Part shown: positions 34,233-44,587 of the stretch, piece after piece
Layout of the letters: every line of letters begins with the position of its first letter
Numbering within the stretch: the first letter of the stretch is position 1
NCBI GenBank assembly: GCA_001931875.2
Contig: MSJH02000812.1
Coordinates: 682,001 to 746,000 of the forward strand
Length of the DNA: 64,000 bases
DNA from: Byssochlamys sp. IMV 00236
Lineage: Eukaryota; Ascomycota; Eurotiomycetes; Eurotiales; Thermoascaceae
Direction of reading: 5' to 3'
The notes under the pieces: model-generated
Told to the model about the DNA's origin: nothing
What the model saw: the letters and a program-made list of their open reading frames with translations, nothing else
Database searches by the model: none
Position numbers and translations under genes: made by a program

Positions 34233-35834
34233 ATGGTCTCGTGCCCGATATGCGGCAAGTCGGTCAGAGAAAGCAAGATAAATGACCACATCGACTCGGG
34301 ATGCAAGAGCTTCGTCGAGGAATCCGGATCGAGCCAAGAAGACCTCTCTTCATCCCAGAAAACTCCTGTCCCAAGCTTCTTCCAGCCGGTCTCGGTACGG
34401 AAAGCTTCGTCAGGCCCAAAGAACCCTCCGTCGACTTCATCTCCCACCACTCTCACACAAAAGAGATCCCTTGTCCACGACAAAGAAAATGCCGGAGAAG
34501 CCAAACGGACCAAACAAGACGATTCCGCTGCCGATGAGGAGGGACGGCAGCTCAAGCGGCCCAAGGTCAATGCCTTTCAAAAGGCAGCTCCGTTGGCGGA
34601 GCGGATGCGTCCGCGTACACTCGATGAGGTCTGTGGGCAAGAGCTGGTCGGTCCCAATGGCGTCTTGCGAGGGCTCATCGAAGAGGACCGAGTTCCCAGT
34701 ATGATCCTCTGGGGCGGTGCCGGGACTGGGAAAACAACAATTGCCCGGGTCATTGCCTCCATGGTCGGAAGTCGCTTCGTCGAGATTAATAGCACCAGCT
34801 CTGGAGTGGCGGAGTGCAAAAAGATCTTCTCAGACGCACGCAGCGAACTCGGCCTGACCGGTCGGAAGACCATCATCTTCTGTGATGAAATCCATCGTTT
34901 TTCGAAATCCCAGCAGGATGTGTTCCTGGGTCCCGTCGAGAGTGGCCAGGTAACCCTGATCGGTGCGACGACGGAGAATCCATCATTCAAGGTGCAGAAT
35001 GCCCTGCTTTCAAGGTGCAGGACATTTACTTTGTCCAAGCTCACGGATGACGACATTGTGTCTATCCTAAACCGCGCATTGAAGGTCGAGGGCCCCAACT
35101 ATAATCCTTCTGCACTAGTCGATGATGAGTTGATCCGCTATCTGGCTACCTTTGCGGACGGTGATGCCAGAACAGCGCTCAACCTGCTCGAGCTTGCTAT
35201 GGATCTGTCCAAACGGCCTGGGATGACAAAGGAGGAGCTGAAGAAATCTCTGACCAGGACCCTGGTCTACGACCGAGCCGGAGATCAACACTATGATACC
35301 ATTTCTGCCTTTCACAAGTCCATCCGTGGCAGCGATCCAGATGCTGCGCTGTATTATTTGGCGCGCATGTTGCAGTCAGGCGAGGATCCTCTGTACATTG
35401 CCCGGCGGCTCATTGTGGTGGCATCGGAAGATATTGGACTGGCAGACAGCAGCATGCTGACGCTGGCAGCCTCGACTCACAGCGCTGTTGAAAAGATCGG
35501 ACTTCCCGAGGCCCGCATCAATTTGGCCCATGCCACTGTCGCCATGGCGCTGTCGAAGAAAAGCACTCGGGCGTACCGTGGACTCAACAACGCCCTCGCA
35601 GCTCTGCAAGAGCCTGGTATGGCTGGACTGCCCATACCAATTCACTTGCGAAATGCCCCGACGCGATTGATGAAAGAACTGGGTTATGGCAAAGAATACA
35701 AGTACAACCCAAACTACGTGGATGGCCAAGTCGTGCAAGAATATCTTCCTGAAAAGCTGCGAGGACGGCGGTTTCTGGAGGACCGGGACCTGGGTGACCA
35801 GGTCGACCCTGACCTGAAGCGTCCGTCAAGATGA
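34233..35834 (+). CDS. MGS1: Mgs1/WRNIP1-type AAA+ ATPase with UBZ finger
   Basis: A single-exon gene encodes 533 residues. The N terminus holds a UBZ-type ubiquitin-binding zinc finger (CPICGKSVRESKINDHIDSGC, residues about 4-24). This is followed by a disordered linker with a possible PCNA-binding stretch (TPVPSFFQPV). The AAA+ core has KAAPLAERMRPRTLDEVCGQ, Walker A WGGAGTGKTTIARVIA, Walker B TIIFCDEIHRFSKSQQD, sensor 1 GATTENPSF and the arginine finger region LLSRCRTF. The C-terminal cluster domain has DPLYIARRLIVVASEDIGLA and RNAPTRLMKELGYG. The family works at stalled or damaged replication forks and interacts with ubiquitinated PCNA. All expected motifs are intact. Confidence 0.93.
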   Translation: MVSCPICGKSVRESKINDHIDSGCKSFVEESGSSQEDLSSSQKTPVPSFFQPVSVRKASSGPKNPPSTSSPTTLTQKRSLVHDKENAGEAKRTKQDDSAADEEGRQLKRPKVNAFQKAAPLAERMRPRTLDEVCGQELVGPNGVLRGLIEEDRVPSMILWGGAGTGKTTIARVIASMVGSRFVEINSTSSGVAECKKIFSDARSELGLTGRKTIIFCDEIHRFSKSQQDVFLGPVESGQVTLIGATTENPSFKVQNALLSRCRTFTLSKLTDDDIVSILNRALKVEGPNYNPSALVDDELIRYLATFADGDARTALNLLELAMDLSKRPGMTKEELKKSLTRTLVYDRAGDQHYDTISAFHKSIRGSDPDAALYYLARMLQSGEDPLYIARRLIVVASEDIGLADSSMLTLAASTHSAVEKIGLPEARINLAHATVAMALSKKSTRAYRGLNNALAALQEPGMAGLPIPIHLRNAPTRLMKELGYGKEYKYNPNYVDGQVVQEYLPEKLRGRRFLEDRDLGDQVDPDLKRPSR

Positions 35835-36930
35835 TTTTTGCCATTACCTCGTGCAGAAGCTATTTCCTCTTCCGGTACCTTCATAGTGACAGTATCCGGA
35901 GGACATATCGATGGCCCGGCGAGGTCATCGTATTGATCACGTGCTTCATCTGGACCAGCCTGCCAGTATACCATTGGCACTTACCAACAACTCGAGCTCT
36001 ACTCGACTAGCATCTCATCTTCCAGGCTGGACGTATCAGTAGCTCTTGTGTTGTTCCGTCCGGTTGCAACCAGCCAACCAGCGAGGCGCGCTGAGTGAGG
36101 CTCGCAGTCTTTCCTTCTGACTATCCAGCGGAATCTCTGCAAGGGCGCTGGGGACAGTCTCTTTCGTGAATTCTCTCCTCAGTGCCAACAGCCTCATTGT
36201 TCTTCTCTGACGCCAGCCATCGTCACTGATTGAATCGAAAACCACTGTTCGGGATGCGGGGGAATAAACACCGCTCTGCCATATTTAACACACCGCCCTT
36301 GTGACCGCCTTAATCCAGCCAATCGCACGGTGCTTGGCGATCGCACTTGACCAATCCAGTAAAAGACTAGTCCTGATCGGGCGGCGGCGACCGGACGCTG
36401 GGCAGGTTGACTCGAGTTCTGCCTCTTTCGCGTCCAGCACAGCACAGGCTGCTGGTGCTGGTGGCCTCTTTCTCTTCTCTCTCTCTCTCTCTTCTCTCTC
36501 TCCTCCCTCTCTGCTGGTATCATATAAAATTGTGCCTCCCGTGTCAGTGTTCTCTTCTCTCTTTTTTTTGGAGGAAAATATAAAATAAAACGAATAGACG
36601 CTGCGTTACTTAGTCTTTCTCTTTTTCTCTTACCATGTCTGTGCCCTAACTCTTTGCCTGGGGACGGCTTACCTTACCCTCCCCCCTCCCCAGTCACCCA
36701 TCTGCTCTCACCCAACACGGTGGGAAGTTCAAGTCCTCGTCTACCCTCACTGTCTTCCCTGCTCTTGGTCATCTATATATACCCCCTCTTGTCGCCTATC
36801 TCTTAGTTGCCCGGGACTCTCATCCCAGCCGCATGGTCTCAGCCTTGTCCTTGTGCAATGATAGCCTTGTCTCCCCTGCTTTTCGTTTCTGTGGCTGGAG
36901 CCTTGCCGCTGTCGTGGGCTGCATGTTACC
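35835..36930. other. Long upstream region and leader of the Zn2Cys6 gene
   Basis: A 1.1-kb region ends in a strongly pyrimidine-rich stretch (36460-36800) with a CT microsatellite. It probably contains the promoter and long 5' leader of the transcription factor gene. A 67-codon upstream ATG frame begins at 36833. No independent gene is convincing. Confidence 0.55.
36468..36513. repeat. CT-rich microsatellite
   Basis: Runs of CT dinucleotides with TTCT interruptions lie about 420-460 bases before the Zn2Cys6 start codon. Such tracts are common near fungal transcription start sites. Confidence 0.7.
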
Positions 36931-37036
36931 ATGGCCCATAATATGCTTCATGACAACCTCTCCTGCGGGCCACGGTCCTCCCATTCAAGACTTTTCCGCC
37001 GTACTTCCTCGGACTCCGCTGCTTCCCGTCCAGTAA
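36833..37036 (+). promoter_or_regulatory. Upstream open reading frame overlapping the Zn2Cys6 start
   Basis: An ATG at 36833 opens a 67-codon frame that ends at 37036, about 100 bases beyond the main ATG at 36931 and in another frame. If transcribed it would reduce initiation at the main start. Its peptide (MVSALSLCNDSL...) has no recognised homology. Confidence 0.35.
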
Positions 37037-39459
37037 ACTCAGCCATACACCACCCATCACCAGTTGTGGTTCAGCCTAATCGCGATCAAGTGAGTGCCTT
37101 CTCTCTTGTCCATAGGCTGTCCTGCGAGTACTGATCGTAGTTGTGTCCGCAGGGTTTAGAGTCCTTCCCTATGCCGATGCCTGTCCAGACATCGCCGTAT
37201 AATCCTCATCGCTATCACAGTTTCCAACCCCACTGCCCCAATGTACAGATTACGCCCGACAGATACGTCACATCAACGTTTCAGGGCTATCAGCCTCATG
37301 GTTATAGCCCCCAGATGCACATTGAGACTCACAACACACCCGTCTACTATGTTCCCAGGCCGAATGAGGCACAGACACCTTCTAACTCTGGTCACGTAAT
37401 AAGCCTGGACACAGGAGACCACGCTCCTGTCTCTTCTTTCCGCGTGAATTATCCTCCTCATACGCACTCTTCCACCTTGAACGTCCCTTCGCCAGGTCAC
37501 CTTGCTGTGAGCCAATGCTCTCCGCACGTCGTGAGCTCGCCGTCAAGTCCAACTACCTTGTCACCCTGGCCGACTCCAGGTTGGTCTCCACAGTACCAAT
37601 ATGTAGGGCCAGTCCCTGCTCGGGGAACTGGACCCGATTCTTATCCTATAAGGCAAAACGACCAGTGTATGCCCTCGATGTCTTATTTAGGTGACGACTC
37701 AGTACTGAGAAATTTAGATCCGCCAGGGCTGCGTCACGAGCCTTCTAACGAGTCTTCACCTCGGCATCTAACAGTGAATCACGAAGCCCCGCGTTGCTCC
37801 CCTGGTCCACGCTTCAGTATTGTGATAGAAGACCCCAAGAGTCCACACGTGCACCGTGAGAAGCGGGTGCGAACGAAGGAAGATACGGAAAGGCAAAGGG
37901 AAGATATCCGACGCCTTAAGGAGCGTGGCGGTGCTTGTGTCTGGTGTTATCTGAACAAGAAGAAGTGCGACATCAAAAATCCTTGTTCTCCCTGCAGCGT
38001 CAATAAGCGGGCTTGTTTCAGAGATGCTACGCAGCTGTGGCTTTATGTACCCCTTTTAGACCCTTCCACCAGAAAGAGCTCCGAAATCATCAAGGAGGAA
38101 ACATTTAAGTCAGCCAACGAAGCCTTTCTGCGCTTGCTAGACATGTCATTGCCTCAGCCAGGGGCTACGCAAGCAGTGGTAAAGATACGCTGGCACGATC
38201 CAAATCCGGTGGATCTCCTCATAGCCGACATTTCGCAGCTATCCTTGGCTGATACTGAAGTTTCTGACGGGTTGAAAGAGAATCTTATTCAAAAGTCACT
38301 GGCTAACATCCAATCACCTACCCTTCAGAATCTAGACTCGGATGCCGTGAATGCACCCTTGATCCAGTCTGGGATCAAGATGTTGGGACTGCTGGCTGCT
38401 CTTGTCACGTTGTCCCGGTCACGGGTCTATGTTCGGCCAGCAGATCTTGGGCCTGCCAGGATGACGATGTTTTTCATCCTAGCCACCCATGCAAAAGCTC
38501 TGTGTGAGACTTCTGAACGCTTTTGTACGGAGCTCTGTGAGACAATGCGTCGTAAATCCTCGCATGAAAACGCTACTGCTAGATTGCAAGAGCGCGATGG
38601 TCAACGTCTTCACAATCCAGTGTGGGTTGCAGCTGCTATTTATCACCGCGTCATAACCGGCATCTTGGAGTTCGGCCCTAATCCATTGATCTCGGAGATC
38701 TTCGTGGGAATGAAGTCTCGCCTGCGCGAGCTGCGTTCTAAAGTAAACCACATTCAGGACAGCGTTCCGCAATACCAGGACCATGACAAACTTTCTTCAA
38801 AACCAACTTCGATCGAGCCCTCTGCTTGCGTACCCGATGTTCCTGTTTTGGATTACTTTGAAATCACATTTTGGCTAGAGTCCGAGGGAAAGTTACCAGT
38901 CCCTACTGCACTGGACCGACAAAACGAACCTTACAGTGTCCTGTCCGACTACTGGGTGAATTCTCTTCTCGATGAAAATTTTGACTTAGACCCGTTTCAT
39001 CAGAGCGTCTCTGGCGAAGTGCCCGGACCGCGGGCCGTCCATTTTCGACCGACGCTGGAAGCGACTAACTTGATGCTGCCGAAGCAGGAGACAATGTCGT
39101 CCGATCTGACATCATTGTATGAACAACCTGCAAAGCAGAAGCCTACTACAGGCGGTCGTACTGACTTTTCCGGTCCCAGCCTTCCAAGTTATGCAGGCGA
39201 CACAGTTTTAGATAGCGTCTTCAGCGATTTCACTTGGATCGAACAATTCTGTGACAACAATGGCCATATATACCACCATAGCGAGAGCGCATTCGATCCC
39301 AACGCTTTCTTCGGAAATGAGGATTCTATTAGCGCAAGAAGGGAAGGTATCTTTCCGGAGCTCCCTTCTGAATCGCCACCTGCTGGAGCGGCCTCAAACA
39401 AGGTCAGGTTGTCGCCTGATATGACCGACCCCCGGTTGAATGTCACTTTCACGAGCTGA
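36931..39459 (+). CDS. Zn2Cys6 binuclear cluster protein, probable transcription factor
   Basis: Predicted product is 821 residues from exons 36931-37089 and 37153-39459. The zinc cluster CVWCYLNKKKCDIKNPCSPC, continuing SVNKRAC, fits C-x2-C-x6-C-x5-C-x2-C-x6-C. It lies near residues 312-340 rather than at the N terminus. It is preceded by a basic stretch (KRVRTKEDTERQREDIRR) and by about 280 residues rich in Pro, Ser, His and Tyr. After the cluster is a middle region with mixed helices (IQSGIKMLGLLAALVTLSRS) and an acidic C-terminal third that could be an activation domain. No full fungal-specific regulatory domain is evident. Target genes are unknown. The start at 36931 joins in frame through a GTGAGT to CAG intron. 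Confidence 0.75.
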
Positions 39460-41802
39460 GAGATATTCCTGAAAGTAAGATGATACATGTACCTACTGTA
39501 CCAACTGCGTTGTGGTGCTCATCTCATCTGAAAGGAAATTGACAANNNNNNNNNNNNNNNNNNNNAAAAAAGTTTCATCTTTGAGCTGCCGATGCAGCTT
39601 TTTGTGCTTTTCTGTCTTCCTTTCTCGGTTCTGCCTCCTGTTTAAATATTTATACGGCTAGGCATCGCTGGGAATTGCTTGGTATCTTTTTGCTAGCCTT
39701 TCGAGTTTCAGCAGAGGAAAGTCAGGAAGCCATGTGTGTTGTTTGGTTGAGTCGCTACCGTTGATACCCCTTGAAGAAGCTCCCTGCGGAAAGAGCTCAC
39801 AGAGTTGTATATAAAGATACCCCATACCCCTTGTGGATTGATATAATGCAATCGGCGTTTCTGGACGTGTTGAAGGAGCTTTGGAAGACAAAGGTATTTG
39901 GGCTCATGTGTCTTCTATAGATGTCCACAGTGACGAAAGAAACGTTCCCAGTATTTATCGTCGATTGTGAGATAATGGCCCAGCAAGGGGAAAGTTGTCG
40001 AGGCTCGAGCTGCCAGCCCCGCTTTCTCCCTTCCGCTTCTAAATCATCTTCAAGTGCCGTGCAAATCAATAATAGATACGCAAGTAAGAAAGCAAAATGG
40101 AAAAAGAAACGAAACACTAGCCCGCACCGACTAATCAGATTAGATCTTATACTAGCGATACGGGGGTCATTTACGTAAGTGTGGAAGATATCCCCCTCAC
40201 CTTTTTTTTTCTTTTTTGTCCTCGTTGCTTCTTACATGACTTCAGCTGAGAAGGCGTGTTCTTGCATGAACAAAAAAGGTCATGAGATTCTTTCCCCATG
40301 GCTGGAGTTATGGTTGGTGCGGCATATATTGCATCAAAATACCAACGGGCACGCAACAGCTGAGGGGGGACTCTCTAGGTAGGAGACTTATCGATTAACT
40401 ACATTATATTGATAATCTTGGTGCCATTTCATGAGAAAATATGCCCCGTTCCTGGAGCCTCAGGCAAATATAGTTACGACTACGGGAGAGGATGCTTCAG
40501 GAAATAGCGCAGAAGAGACTCGATAATAATAACCTTGATAACTGAACTTTGGTTACATGGCTGATCCTCTAGCAAAGAGGGGGAAAAGACTAAAAAAAAG
40601 AAAAAAAGACAGTATGACTTCCGCGTCGAATAGTCTTATGCCAAGTAAACTTATCATTAATGCCTAGGAGCTGATTGAGTCTGTGTGTATAAACCCTCAA
40701 AAGAAAAGAAAAAAAGAAAGAAAAGAAAGCGTCATCTCGGATATACTTCCCTCGGAGCTTCGGAGTTAGATGGGTAATTATGGTATTGGTTCTCGATGAT
40801 GAATGATCCCAGTCTTGATTTACCAGACTAAGAATAAAATATTTCTGTTTATTGAAACCTGCATGAGAGGATAATCCCTTGAATCCTTGTTTAGGTCCAT
40901 TCATCTCGACGAGGATTATGATTATCAAGAGGGGGATTGGAAAAAGTGGTGGCGTTCGAACGTGGGGTTGGGTTCTATCGAGTAGAAATTGATCGATTGC
41001 AAATCCATGCATCACCAATCATAATCATGATGATTCTTGATTACGACTGCTTCAGCCTCTCAGGATTGTTGTTGTGGTTTGATTCTGACTCCCCACGCGT
41101 AGCGTTTGCCTTGGCGAGGTGTTGTCATTTTTTCCTCAGGGATGATGAGATGACCTATTGATTCTTCGGTTCTTCTCTCCTTTGGGGGAGATAAGACTTG
41201 GTGATGCTCGACTGGTTGGTCTTTTTTTTTTCTTCTCTCTCTTTATCTGACCTTAGTATGATGTTGAGAGAAAGTATATCGGATGTAAGGTGAGAGATCT
41301 GCTCGTCGTCAGAAATGAGAAAAAAAGAAAAGAAAAAACACATGTTTTGCCCCGCCCAAGTTTCGATTCGAACTGCCCGTGTCGCGACAAGCGCGAAAAT
41401 TCCACCCTGCAGCTAAGCAGCAGGTCAGTTAAACCACAGTAGATCTGGCGTGTTCCGGAAAGTATTGATAGCGAAGTGGGTAGGGAGTCTCCCTCAATGG
41501 AGGAGGGGAAGAGAGAGAGGAAGGGACAAAAAAAGAACAAGTCAATACCGGCTGGCCAGCTGGGGGTCTCTGATTTGTAGGGTTAGACATTGATTAACGC
41601 CGATTATGACTGTTCATGCATCAACCAGATCCACGATCATGACGCCCAATATCTGATAAGATGTGGGACACGGGATGATTGGGAATATTTAATCTGGAAT
41701 GACCCCGGCTTCCAAAACATAGTCGAAGGGGCCTTGATCTGGTCCAGGTCAGGAAGTTCGTGGAATTTGTTCATATCCAATACGAACAAAAGCAAAATAA
41801 GA
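39460..41802. other. Intergenic region with assembly gap
   Basis: It contains a run of 20 Ns at 39546-39565, which is a placeholder, so true length is unknown. The rest is low-complexity and AT-rich with several poly-A/T tracts. No gene is supported until the kinase-like frame; open coding-like sequence begins near 41620. A tRNA-like stretch at 41350-41440 was checked and rejected. Confidence 0.55.
39546..39565. other. Assembly gap (20 Ns)
   Basis: Twenty consecutive N characters lie 87 bases after the Zn2Cys6 stop codon, next to an A run. This is scaffold padding or an unresolved low-complexity tract. Confidence 0.99.
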
Positions 41803-43155
41803 ATGGCCGCAAGCATGTCATCAAAATCAACTCCATGGACATTCGTTTCCGCCTTCTACGAGCCTCAGATTCGTCGAGTAACCCTGCATATAGAGATCGA
41901 GAAGTGCAACTATACCAATGTCATCGTCGAACCTCATCCAGACTCCAGTCGAGCTGGCTCTGGCTATCTAGAAGATCGGCTCGTGGAGCTTCACGCGGAG
42001 GAGCCGGAGACAGAGTCGGCCAGCTTCGAACGGGACCAGATCATAGAACACATCGTGGACTTGTGCCGAATGAAATATGGCAGGAGTGCACCTCCATTCG
42101 GCAGCGTCATATATGCACTCACATTGGGCGGGATCTTCCAGGTCCGCTCGATGCCAGATCACCGTCTCGTCCCGGCCTTGAGAAAGCCAACGGAGACGTT
42201 CGGGCATGATCTTCCTCTTCCCCCGCTGGTTCCTCGATCAAAGCTCCGGCCAGTAGCTGGCATCGGGCAGTTTCTCCTCTCGCAGACCCGGCTGGTGGAA
42301 TACAATGGCAAGCTTCACATTGCCAAAGGACCGCTGTACCCTCATCGGGCGCTGCTGGACCTGAGCGAGGTCAAGAATCTCATCGCTCTTCCGGCTCGAC
42401 ACCCGAATGTCATGGGTCCACCAACGGCGCTAATAACGCTCGGAGAGACGGACGATCGAGTCTGTGGCTTCTTGACCACGTATCATTGCAACGGGAACGT
42501 TGAATTCTATGCACGCGCGTTAAGAGAACAGGGCAAACTGTCGCCCAAGTTGCTGTTCAAGTGGGCTTTACAGCTGGTGGACGCCGTTGCGTTTCTGGCC
42601 CGCCACAGGACTTTCCACGGGGATCTGAAACCGGACAACATCGTGGTCACTGATAAAGAAGATATCGTCCTGATCGACTTCACCCGCCTCTTTACCACTT
42701 TCGTCACTGCGAGCCCAGAAATCAGGAAACTTTGCGCCGGGTCTGGGGGCACCAAGCTCGGTATCCCGGCCCACTGGCCGATGGAGTCGGTACTTCCCTC
42801 TGAAGTCTACTCCATCGGCCGCACCCTTTACCTGTTATGTGAAGGCGTCGAGATGGCCCAAGTCTACCGTGAAATGGGCTGGACCCAAGATGCTCCCTTC
42901 CCCACGGAATTCGCCCCGGGCAGTCCCACGCCCCCGGAGCTACAGAAGATCATCTCCCTCTGTGTCTCCCCAGAACCATGTCAGAGACCTTCGTTAGATG
43001 CTCTATCGAAAATGCTACGAACCGCACAGAAGAGACATGCGGTGAAAAAGAGGTTTTCAAGACCGACTAGTCCGAAATCCCACCAGCATAGTAAGTCAGA
43101 GGGTAAAGTTGGTCCTGGAACGTTTTATATGATTAGGTCAAAACTTCTATATTGA
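41803..43155 (+). CDS. Protein kinase-like protein with divergent activation motif
   Basis: The minimal model starts at ATG 41803 and gives 450 residues. The frame is open upstream to about 41590 and looks coding (CGTRDDWEYLIWNDPGFQNI), but it has no ATG, so a 5' exon is probably missing. A kinase fold is visible: a possible ATP lysine in GKLHIAKGP (near residue 172), a helix-C glutamate candidate in LSEVKNLIAL, the catalytic loop TFHGDLKPDNIVV (near residue 271) and IDFTRLF where DFG is usual. PEVYSIGRTLYLL-like sequence (actually SEVYSIGRTLYLL) and CQRPSLDALSKML mark the C-lobe. Catalytic Asp, Asn and metal-binding Asp are present, so activity is possible despite DFT. The substrate is unknown. 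Such kinase-like genes are abundant and variable in filamentous fungi. Confidence 0.65.
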   Translation: MAASMSSKSTPWTFVSAFYEPQIRRVTLHIEIEKCNYTNVIVEPHPDSSRAGSGYLEDRLVELHAEEPETESASFERDQIIEHIVDLCRMKYGRSAPPFGSVIYALTLGGIFQVRSMPDHRLVPALRKPTETFGHDLPLPPLVPRSKLRPVAGIGQFLLSQTRLVEYNGKLHIAKGPLYPHRALLDLSEVKNLIALPARHPNVMGPPTALITLGETDDRVCGFLTTYHCNGNVEFYARALREQGKLSPKLLFKWALQLVDAVAFLARHRTFHGDLKPDNIVVTDKEDIVLIDFTRLFTTFVTASPEIRKLCAGSGGTKLGIPAHWPMESVLPSEVYSIGRTLYLLCEGVEMAQVYREMGWTQDAPFPTEFAPGSPTPPELQKIISLCVSPEPCQRPSLDALSKMLRTAQKRHAVKKRFSRPTSPKSHQHSKSEGKVGPGTFYMIRSKLLY

Positions 43156-44024
43156 CGGGCGTATTATTATATTATTCTGATTAAGTATATATGTTGGTAT
43201 CATGGGCTTGTATATGTTTATGCATTTCATAGAGTAATGTTCGTTAGGACAGGATCAATATAGGGAAATAAAGTACCTTTCTTCGATGTGTATGCAGATC
43301 TAGGTTAGGAAAATGAGACGAGACCAAGAAAAAAAGTACGTAGATACATCTGTCCACCGCTATAGTTACTACTATACGCGATTGATAAGGCTTTGAGGTT
43401 CGTAATAGCTGCCTGGGCCAATGGTTCCTCAAGACATGAATATAAAGACTTTATGTTTCTGTCTGGTCGACGCGCGGTATACCACAGATAATACGCGGGT
43501 GATATGCAGTAGAATATAGCAGTTTATTGTTAAGGTTTTCAAAAAGATGTCTCCATAGTTCAGAGGCGTGAACTTGCAGTCACGGTCAGAGATCAATACT
43601 ATCGACAGTCCCTAATCTCCGAGTTGCATTCGTTCCAGCAGAGCCAAGGCCCATTCTCTCATGCTCAGCAATGAACGTGATTCGCGGGTTCTTACCATGG
43701 ATTATCAAAGTTTGCCCTATTGGTGGCCATAGCTAGAACAATATTAGTATGAGCTAAGTATATGCACGATAGAGTTCAAAGATATGTATTTGCGGTTGTT
43801 TGAAATAGCGATGAGAAAGAAACGTAATGGAGAAAGATGAAGATAAAGTGTTTGGAAAGTATATATAGACTAGTAGCAAGAACATCTCCTTTGACGCGAT
43901 AGAATAACTGTTGGGCCTTGATGCGCTGTAGCTCTCTGCCACTCAATTAATTCTCTTCTGTCCGTTCATGATCAATATAAAGAGGTTGAGGCAACAGGAT
44001 TGTATATTTGATGTGGGGAGTTAA
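43156..44024. other. AT-rich intergenic region
   Basis: No gene is seen. Short minus-strand open frames exist but are low-complexity and show no family resemblance. Confidence 0.5.
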
Positions 44025-44265
44025 TCAGTCATAGTTGTAAGGTTTTTGGGGAGAGTATAAGGGATGAACGTTCCGAGACCCCAGCATATAGTCTTCTAAT
44101 TGCTCACGGGCTTCAATCCAAATTATTGGATCGTCTTCAATGGAGCCGCGCTTGTTTTTGACGAAAAGAAATTTTGCCAACATATGGTTCCTTAGATTTG
44201 TAACGACTATGTTGCATCTATAAGCCTCGTTTTGGTTTGGCCTTGATTGGGCTTCGAGGCGCATG
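44025..44265 (-). other. Possible fragment of an unrecognised protein
   Basis: A minus-strand frame reads PIIWIEAREQLEDYMLGSRN, a pattern like the WxxAxxQLxxYM stretch seen in some fungal accessory proteins. It has no usable start or partner exons and adjoins retrotransposon debris. It is reported only as a possible fragment. Confidence 0.2.
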
Positions 44266-44269
44266 GTTG

Positions 44270-44570
44270 TAGAAAACACTTGACGGCGCCTATATCGTCG
44301 TCATTCGGATTGCTCGCCTTTCTCTGAAGACGGTTGACAGCTTGGGCGATGTCAGGGCAGGTTTTAATAGCTAGCCAATTTAGCTTTCCACCAGGGATGA
44401 AGGTGACTCTTTTGGTGAACTTGCAAGTAACCGACATACAGCAGTCCATACCGTTGGAGCTAGGGAGACCCAGGATAAAATCGATCGTTATAGTATGGAA
44501 CGGAATGGCCGGTGTCAATATGGGTTGGAGCGAGCAGCCGAACGGCTTGTGGCGTCGTGTGGCAGCTAAT
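44270..44570 (-). mobile_element. Retrotransposon debris: gypsy integrase piece joined to copia-like piece
   Basis: One minus-strand open frame (from 44518) reads PAIPFHTITIDFILGLPSS followed by MDCCMSVTCKFTKRVTFIPG. This is the start of a Ty3/gypsy integrase core, with upstream RRHKPFG in the same frame. It runs directly into LNWLAIKTCPDIAQAVNRLQ and RKASNPNDDDIGAVK, which look like the C-terminal reverse-transcriptase region of a Ty1/copia element (the TRPDI-type motif). No long terminal repeats, primer site or complete domain is seen. It is a short chimeric relic with no activity. Confidence 0.65.
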
Positions 44571-44587
44571 ATAGCCCCGTCGGGTTT

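Noticed and set aside
41350..41440. tRNA-like stretch on the minus strand (AGTTCGAATC box and a CCTGC/GCAGG hairpin)
   Set aside because: The arm around the TTCGAAT loop does not pair (GGCAG against CGAAA), and no acceptor stem could be formed. At most a tRNA-like relic.
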